Assembly: GCA_036346275.1 (NCBI GenBank)
Contig: CM070722.1
Location: 25,877,336 to 25,941,335, forward strand
Source: Otatea glauca
Taxonomy: Eukaryota; Streptophyta; Magnoliopsida; Poales; Poaceae
Reading direction: 5' to 3'
DNA length: 64,000 nt
Position 1 is the first letter of the stretch. Each line of letters starts with the position of its first letter. The notes beneath the pieces are model-generated. The model had not been told where the DNA came from, made no database searches, and saw only the letters and a list, made by a program, of their open reading frames with translations. The translations under genes and the position numbers were made by a program. Shown one piece after another: positions 57,485 to 64,000 of the stretch.

Positions 57485-58102
57485 CTTTTATCTTTGTCAC
57501 CATGCCCTATATCGAAGACTATGGTCATAGAATGTATGGTTTTGTGACTCATGTTGTATCCCAGTTTTATCAATTCTCTAAGGCTTGTATGTACCTATGT
57601 TGTATCTCAGTTTTATGAACTCCTTAATGTATGTACCTATATTGTATCCCAGTTTGTGACTTAGCTCTGCACTTTGAAATATCAATGTCGGGTTTTATTT
57701 GTCGTCAAATTTGTTGCACATCGAAAGAGAATGACGAACAATGAAATTTGGTTTTTTTCCCGGAAATAATTAACTAACAAATAATTTTGTAAAGCACTAC
57801 ATTAATTATCACCGACATATACAATTAATTTTTCTGAATTAATTGACCCTACTTTGAACTGTACAATTTCCTCTCAAATTTTTTTTCTTAAATTTATAAT
57901 TTTTTCGGGTGACTTCTTCCTGTCGTCCTATGGTCGGGTGATTGACTCCTGTTGCTCGCGTTGCCTACTCTTATCTCCATACCATAGGGTGACTGAGGTA
58001 TATTCTTGCAATTTTTTGAGCGCAAGATATATTTCTCCAATTTTAATAAAAAATTGTATTATTTGGAAAAATTTCGCACATAAATGTATTATTTTAAAAA
58101 AA
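57485..58102. other. 3' region of the MULE
   Basis: Non-coding. GTATGTACCTA and TTGTATCCCAGTTTT/GTTGTATCTCAGTTTTAT repeats at 57550-57660 suggest a duplicated 3' untranslated segment. Confidence 0.45.
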
Positions 58103-58413
58103 CTAGCCTATTTTTGCCACACGGTATGGCGAAAATAGGTTGTCGCCAAACCGTGCGGCGAAAATGCTATTTTCGCCATACCATGTGGCGAAAATAACCT
58201 GATCTGTCCGGTTGCTCTGTCAAGCGGTGCTAATGGCGCAATTAACGTTTTTTCATCAAACGGTGTGGCGAAAATTGTATTTTCGCTGAACCATCTGGCT
58301 ACTACTCTAATTTCACCAACCGGTTGGGCGATCTAGTATTATTTTTGTAAATTTTTTCCCTGGTGTATTAATGTTGCAATTACTTTTAAAAAATGTATTA
58401 CTTAAAAAATTCA
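58103..58413 (-). repeat. Right MULE terminal inverted repeat
   Basis: 311 bases, the inverse of 44020-44126 plus 49202-49395. It carries the uninterrupted site AATTAGAGTAGTAGCCAGAT (inverse strand), which shows where the retrotransposon split the left copy. Confidence 0.9.
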
Positions 58414-58979
58414 GGAAAGGGCTTTCATGATAATGGTTCCTACGGGGAAAAGCATTGATCTGTAATGTGTGTTTTTTAATGTCACACTCACAGTTTTTCC
58501 CCTGATAAAAGATAAGGATAGCAAATACAAGACCCATAGAAATAGAAAACTAATTAATATGATCATATACAAGAAAAAAAAAACACAAATATACAGTCCA
58601 TCCAGCATGAAGTTGATAAGGGTTGAAGTCTTAATTTTATACTAGACTCTAGCTAGATGACCCGGGTGTCCTCTCAGTTGGCCATGAACGACCTGCCAAT
58701 TTTTTTAGTAGTTACTATTGCTTTACAACTTCCTCAGATGACCTGACGCTAATCTATACCTCTTTATAACGTATCTAAGCAATTTTTCCTACGTCCACCC
58801 TAAATAATGCACCTCATTAAGGATGGCCCAATGTTCGTGCACCCAGCAAAACGTCCCCAAAAATTTGCAATCATCAAAATGAACGTCTCAGATCTTTCCT
58901 CAGTTTTACTCACCCACATCCGATGGCCATTATTTAGTGTGTCTAATCATCCCTATGGCCCACAACAAACCTCCCCCAC
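58414..58979. other. Flank right of the MULE, no gene seen
   Basis: Mixed composition with a poly-A run at 58573-58584. No recognisable gene. Confidence 0.35.
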
Positions 58980-58980
58980 C

Positions 58981-59165
58981 TACATATTTGGAAGGAGAGC
59001 GAATCAAACAAGGAAATAAATAAGGAGGATCCGCATGCAAGGAAACCAGACTTGAATTTTTTACTGGCCAAAATTGTACGTACTACATATTTGGAAGGAG
59101 GGTGAATCAAACAAGGAAATAAACAGGGAGGATCCACATGCAAGGAAACAAGACTTGAGTTTTTT
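58981..59165. repeat. 103-bp tandem duplication
   Basis: TACATATTTGGAAGGAG begins at 58981 and again at 59084. Both copies carry GAATCAAACAAGGAAATAAA, GGAGGATCC and ATGCAAGGAAAC with few differences. Confidence 0.85.
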
Positions 59166-60850
59166 ATTGTCCTCGCATTGTGATCGTATTTTTTTCCGAA
59201 TATGACCCTTCTCGAGACTATTTTACGGATCTAGCCCCATAGAGCCTAATTTGGTATACGGAGAGCGTTGAATTTTTGTTTTTATTTTTATCTAAGGAAT
59301 CAGCGATCCAGGAGTGATGTTTAATTTTTTTAATTTTTCTCGCGGAACGGTGGCGTGAAAGCACTGTTTAATTTTTATCTTTTTTTCTTGCGGATCCAAA
59401 TGATTACGCGAGCGATTTATTTTCCATATTTTTCCAAATCATCCTCGTGGCCCACAAATGACCTTCCTCACCTCCATCATCAACAAGGAAAAGGAAACAA
59501 ACTTCTTGGAATCAAGGAAAAGGAAACAAACGTCTGGAAAAGGAAAGGACCATACATTACGTCTTTGGAAAGAGGAAGCCGAGATGGGGCGGTATGGCGC
59601 GCGAACGCAGTCCGCAATGGCTCCACGGTGCGCCATCGGTGGCTTTGCCGACGCGGCGAGGTTCTTGGTCGGCGACCTCCACATGCGCCGCCTCGGCAAA
59701 TTTATAATTTAATTTTTTTAAAGAATAATTTTATTAAGTACAAAATAATCGAAAGTTTTTTTGAGAATTTTCTAGAATTTTTTAACCTAATGTGCTATCT
59801 TTTCAAAAATCCTTCTATATTTAAAAAAAATGAAGGCAACTCACCTGTAGCTTTTTCTAGCTGCAGCCCAGACCAGAGAAGCTTCTTCTCTTCTCTCTCT
59901 CCATTAAAGCAAGAAAGAAGCTCCAAAACTCCATCAATCCCACACCAAATCTCCTCTTTCCATCTATGGTGTTAATTCCTCAAATTTCGTGCTCTATTGC
60001 CAAAATTTCCTCCCAATCTGATTTGATCCTAAATTATGGTTTCCATAAATATGCTTGTTTCGGGGCTATAAAAGCCGGCGAGCTCTCCTCCACCCCATCG
60101 CATTGCGTAAATCTCCAAGTGCTCCCTCTTGTAAAGATCGCCGGATTTTAGAGGTAACCTAAGCCATCACCGTCATCTTTCCGTGAAATTCACATAGCAA
60201 CTGTGACTCCTCCCATGATGGCGGTGCGCCGATCTCGCCGCACCAGTGCCGACCCCTAGCCTTCCCTCCCCCTTGCGCTGGTCAAGCCCAGAGAACACGT
60301 TGTGCTCTCTGTGGAAGCTGCAAAAAAAATAATCTAAAATCAGAAAATTCTTTTTTCTTTTTCTTTCTTGATTTAAAATCTTTTGGGAGCTCGTTTTCGC
60401 CAATTCGACCTCCATTTAGTTCCGTTTTTATTTCTAAATTCATTTAAAATTCTAAATTTCTCTTTTATTATTAAGTGTTGTATTCATACTTAATCTTCTC
60501 ATTTAATTGATAAGCGGGTGTACTGCCGTCGTAGCGTTAGCACAGGCACTATACTACTCAAAGAAAATTCTTCTACATGTGTGCTACACGTAGAGGTTGA
60601 TGAGGTTACGTCCAATTTACTTGCCGTTGTAGCTTCTTCATGCATGCATAGCACGGAAGGAATACGGCCCTATTTAGGACAGATTTTAATTGTGCAGATT
60701 TTGATTCTTTAAGAAGCTAGTGGGTAATAGTTTATAATTTTTGTGTACAAATTAATCTGCTTCTGATTTATGGGAGAAGCTGTATAGAATCCTCCTGTTC
60801 GGCAAACAATCCGCTTTTCTTTTAAGCAGAAGCTGTCTTGAACTAGACTT
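59166..60850. other. Non-coding stretch, possibly LTR remnant
   Basis: No gene with a recognised product. A TATA-like CTATAAAAGCC at 60065, then CTCTCCTCCACC leader, AGAGGTAACCTAAG and a GAGCTCGTTTTCGCCAATTC segment look like a gypsy LTR promoter and leader, but I found no matched terminus. A GC-rich patch at 59580-59700 gives short frames without a domain. Confidence 0.35.
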
Positions 60851-60851
60851 A

Positions 60852-61690
60852 CACTACTACTACAAAAAAAAACCCTTTCTTGTCGGTCTATCATTGCCGG
60901 TTCGATTAGAACCGGCAGTGATAACACTATCACTACTGGTTCATAAGCTAGACCAGCACAAATACTCGACCGAATAAGAACCGACAATGATAGTAACTTA
61001 TCACTACCGATTCTAAAAAAAATCGGCAGTGATACTATTACTGTCGTTTCTTCTTAAGAATCGGCAGTGATAAGTTATTATCACTGCCGGTTCTTAAGAA
61101 GAACCGACAGTGATAATGGAGAATGTATCACTGCCGGTTCGGCTTACGAACATGCAGTGATAATAGTATCACCGTCGGTTCGAAATATGTTTGAAAAATC
61201 ATAACTTTTTCATACGGAGTCGGATGGATACAACATTTATATGAAAATTGTAGCTCTCGATGAGATCTACGACTTTGTAGTTGACAACTTTTTTATTTGA
61301 AATCATTTAGATGTCCAAATAATTGTTGAAACTTTCGGATACGAAGGGATAAAAAGAAAATATATCTTATAGTAGTTGAGAAGTGCATGTTAGGTGAGAT
61401 GGTAAGGGGAGTTCACGTAGAGCAGAAGGTCACATGTTCGACTCCTAGGAACCGCACGTATGCGTATTTCGCGTGACTTGCGACACACGACCAGGGTGGT
61501 CCAGGTGCAAATAATTTTTTTTATTTTACCGAGTGATTTTTGGATTTACGAATGGGCATACATTCATTGCCGGTTAGCATACAAACCGGCAGTGATATCA
61601 GTATCACTGCCGGTGACTATCACTGCCGGTTCCATATCCGACAGTAATGAGGATTTGGAATCGGCATTGATCACGTTTTCTGTAGTAGTG
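60852..61690. mobile_element. Short non-autonomous CACTA element with perfect TTA duplication
   Basis: The left end is CACTACTACTACAAAAA, and the inverted right end is CACTACTACAGAAAACGTG. TTA lies at 60849-60851 and 61691-61693. Subterminal GAACCGGCAGTGATA motifs in both orientations fill 60885-61190 and 61565-61670. A tRNA-like A box/B box pair (TTAGGTGAGATGG; CATGTTCGACTCC) lies at 61390-61445. No transposase. Confidence 0.88.
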
Positions 61691-61748
61691 TTACTTATTG
61701 CTAGCTTGACATATGACGGCCCTATTGATTGGATATGTATATCTCTAA

Positions 61749-61912
61749 TGTATAACATATATTATAGCTGAAGATAATGGAGAGCTCCAGGTGCCACGTC
61801 ATTGTTTTCGCGAAAATTCCCTCTGAAAAATGTATAACTTATATTATAGCTGAAGACAATGGAGAGCTCCCGCCGGTGCCAGGTCATTGTTTTCGCGAAA
61901 ATTCCCTCTTAA
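61749..61912. repeat. 82-bp tandem duplication
   Basis: ATATTATAGCTGAAGA-AATGGAGAGCTCC and CATTGTTTTCGCGAAAATTC occur twice, starting at about 61749 and 61831. Copies differ by a CGCCGG insertion and a few bases. Confidence 0.85.
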
Positions 61913-62482
61913 AAATAGAAATTGCGTTCTGGTCCTTTTGTCGGTTTTTAATAAAATAGACCCAAAAAAATTTAAAATTATGTTTAGGTCCCTACATGGT
62001 TTACATTCAGATCCTCACATCGATTTTTAACAGAATAGGCCTGAGAAAAAAATGAAATTAGGTTTATGTCCTAAAAACGTTTTTTAGCTGAATTGATCTG
62101 AAATAAACGAAATTAACTTTATGTCCCACCGTTTTTTAAAAAACTGATTTACCGATGGCTCATAACAATCTACAGATTCAACGACATCTCCTAGCAATCT
62201 ATTTTTTAAGAAAAACAAGAAAACTGGAATTACGCGCAAAAAATCCACTATTTAAACCGAAATCACGCAAAAAAGAGAACACACGTTTTTGCAGATTCGA
62301 CGACAACTCCTAGCGATTCTGCACCACACAAAGATGACCCGTGGTGCCGCAAATTCACCGATAGCTCCTAGCTAGCGCATTTTTTTAGAAAATTTTGGAG
62401 AAAAAAACTATTTCGCGTTTACGTTCTCACGCCCATTTTTCCAAAAATAATCATCAGACCAAATTTTACGTGGCACAGTGTC
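61913..62482. other. Non-coding stretch, no gene seen
   Basis: AT-rich. GACGACAACTCCTAGCGAT-type and TTTAAAAAA segments recur loosely (62110-62380), perhaps short diverged repeats. No recognised product. Confidence 0.3.
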
Positions 62483-62499
62483 CACTACACTGGAAAAGA

Positions 62500-62795
62500 T
62501 CATCTGTGGCGGTTCATAACTGCCATCAATGGCAGTTATTGAACCGCCACAGATATAGTGCCACTGATAATTGAGGATTATCAGTGACGGTTTTTTAACC
62601 GCCACAGATAATATAGTTATCTGTGGCGGTTCTATCCACCAACCTCCAAAGATAACTATATTATCTGTGGCGGTTCTGTCCACCAACCGCCACAGATAAC
62701 AATATTATCTGTCGCGGTTCTGTACACCAACTGCCACAGATAACAATATTATCTGTGGCGGTTCTATCCACCAACCGCCACAGATAGTACCTGAC
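62500..62795. repeat. CACTA subterminal array of CTGTGGCGGTT repeats
   Basis: At least nine copies of CTGTGGCGGTT or AACCGCCACAG, in alternating orientation, separated by TATCCACCA and TAACAATATTAT. Adjacent pairs can fold into hairpins. Confidence 0.88.
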
Positions 62796-63069
62796 CGAAA
62801 AAATAAAAACCGCATTTTGGGCTAGCCTCAGGTGTTGCTAGCCATGCCCTCTGAAACATATACATCAATCGATCACAAATTTTGCATATACACAATTACA
62901 ATATACAACAATATACCGATTTGATCAAACAACAACAATATACTAGTGCAGAAGAAATGATGAATTTGTTGCTTACAGGAAAACATCATAACTTTGGCAA
63001 TCATTTTGCAAGCTGGCAAGTACCCTACATAACAACAATGACTAATCCACGGCAAATGTGTCTCATGCA

Positions 63070-63220
63070 TGAGGCGCTCGATCATGGTGATGGTGTAGGG
63101 CCGTCGGGTTTCAGGGTTGATAGTCTTCTCCATCACAATGGTGGCGATATCCACTGAATCGGTTAGGCAATTGCGCCTCCCTCTCCTTGCCGAAACACGA
63201 GCTCCCTTTTGTCCAGTATC
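63070..63220 (-). pseudogene. SBDS: SBDS (ribosome maturation protein) gene fragment captured in the CACTA element
   Basis: On the minus strand, GKEREAQLPNRF is followed, after a one-base insertion, by DIATIVMEKTINPETRRPYT and ITMIERLMHETH. This is the distinctive stretch of plant SBDS proteins at the end of the N-terminal (FYSH) domain, where intact proteins read through FRDIATIV. A splice-acceptor-like TTCTTTCAG lies before 63221. A missing T soon after (CATTTGCCGTGGAT for HFAVD) adds a second frame break, so it is not functional. SBDS releases eIF6 from 60S ribosomes. The flanking CACTA repeats suggest transposon capture, not the resident gene. Confidence 0.75.
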
Positions 63221-63727
63221 TGAAAGAATAATTTAATTGTTCATATAAAATCAACAAATATCTCATCCCAAGAATTTTTAAGTTTGTATGGTAAGTTCGT
63301 AACCTTGACTCCACATTATACAACTTATCATTTCCCCCCTTATGTAGGCAGTAAAAATGGTTTTAACAAAATATGATATAAAACAACACAAATGACCTAG
63401 ACCATTGGATCGATTGAAGGAAAATAGAAAGACAGATTTATTCAGCCGATCTCATTCGAAGGAAATGTTATCTTATCATATCCACTCGGATGGAATGCAG
63501 AGCTAAAAAAGCAAGGACGATGTAATCAAATCTCTTATGAATGGAAGGTAAAGATGCAAAAGGAAACTTTGGCAACTAAATCAAGCAATCAAATAAACCT
63601 GCTATAATGGTGCAATTTTGGGGCTAAGCTCTTGCCGTATTCATCCTTCACCCACGTCTATAAAAAGCTCTACTAGCCATCATGAAAGGGCACGGAGAAA
63701 AGCAATAGAGGGAGCGCTCCTCGTCTA
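63221..63727. other. CACTA interior, no gene seen
   Basis: May include introns and the upstream part of the captured gene, but no other SBDS exon was recognised. Confidence 0.3.
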
Positions 63728-63728
63728 G

Positions 63729-63772
63729 AGCACACACACACACACCACCCATCAACACACACACACACACGC
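63729..63772. repeat. CA microsatellite
   Basis: Two (CA)n tracts separated by CCACCCATCAA. Confidence 0.9.
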
Positions 63773-64000
63773 ACGGGAGAAGGGCAACAACACACGCGCA
63801 GATCAATCACAACTTCTTAAATCAAATGACAGAAATTAGAACATGTGCAAGCCATGCCATCCAATACTAAACTTGACATTTAATGAAACATCAGTTTACA
63901 CCACCGTAAGAAAAAAATTAACTAGTTTTGTAAACTATAAGCCTACGAGTCTTCAGTGTTAGTAGGGGCCTCAGGAGGTGGTAGATGAGTATGGAAGACT

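Larger units (their letters stand above)
44020..58413 (+). mobile_element. Large Mutator-like element (MULE) with transposase, PMD gene and a third gene
   Basis: The left end GATTTTTTTAAATAATACAT and inverted right end GAATTTTTTAAGTAATACAT begin inverted repeats of about 300 bases. The 9-base flanks are GGAAAGCGC (44011-44019) and GGAAAGGGC (58414-58422), one mismatch, the MULE hallmark. Cargo on the plus strand: mudrA-type transposase (49882-52617), a 77-bp tandem array, a plant-mobile-domain gene (53393-56084) and an unknown gene (56603-57484). A 5.1-kb gag-only LTR element sits inside the left inverted repeat. Without it the MULE is about 9.3 kb. All three genes carry stops, so it is now dead. 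Confidence 0.88.
62483..64000. mobile_element. CACTA element, left part, running off the window
   Basis: It starts CACTACACTGGAAAAGATC followed by a dense CTGTGGCGGTT/AACCGCCACAG subterminal array. The other terminus is not in the window. It carries a broken SBDS gene fragment on the minus strand. Confidence 0.7.

Noticed and set aside
62408..62686. Frame with repeated GGW-IEPPQI motifs
   Set aside because: Translation of the CACTA subterminal CTGTGGCGGTT array; not a protein.

Overview
The window is nuclear DNA of a grass (Poaceae). The evidence is one very GC-rich, single-intron cytochrome P450 gene with grass-type codon use, set in a dense nest of plant transposable elements: Ty1/copia and Ty3/gypsy LTR elements, hAT, Mutator-like (MULE), CACTA, Tourist and Stowaway elements. 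The species cannot be named from sequence alone. No bacterial, organellar, rRNA or CRISPR sequence was seen.

Layout. 1-2 kb: C-terminal-to-N-terminal remains of a DUF659/hAT transposase on the minus strand. 3.6-10.4 kb: decayed copia element 1 (plus strand) with a 713-bp hAT-like element inside its gag. 11.2-12.2 kb: three small MITEs. 12.2-20.2 kb: a hAT element with a broken BED/hAT transposase, interrupted by two solo LTRs (a copia-type LTR full of inverted repeats and a ~3.2-kb gypsy-type LTR). 20.2-24.5 kb: the upstream region of the only intact host gene, holding diverged tandem repeats split by five short DNA transposons. 24.7-26.3 kb: the CYP78A-family P450 gene. 27.0-33.25 kb: copia element 2 (minus strand, perfect CTCAA target duplication). 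33.45-36.3 kb: a CACTA element carrying a fragment of an XH-domain (FDM/IDN2-type) gene and a 182-bp solo LTR. 36.6-42.9 kb: copia element 3 (minus strand). 44.0-58.4 kb: a large MULE with ~300-bp terminal inverted repeats and a 9-bp target duplication. It carries a mudrA-type transposase, a plant-mobile-domain (PMD) gene and a third uncharacterised gene, and a young gag-only LTR retrotransposon sits inside its left inverted repeat. 60.85-61.69 kb: a short CACTA element with a perfect TTA duplication. From 62.48 kb to the window end: the first part of another CACTA element carrying a frameshifted SBDS gene fragment.

How it fits together. Only the CYP78A gene looks intact as a cellular gene. 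Almost everything else is mobile DNA, and most open frames are broken transposon genes. The nesting order can be read from interrupted sequences: the hAT-like element is younger than copia 1, both solo LTRs are younger than the 12-20 kb hAT, the 182-bp LTR is younger than its CACTA host, and the gag-only element is younger than the MULE. The points most worth following are the three-gene MULE, two CACTA elements with captured host-gene pieces, and the repeat array upstream of CYP78A. Exact ends of several elements and all functional statements about captured fragments remain unproven without database comparison.
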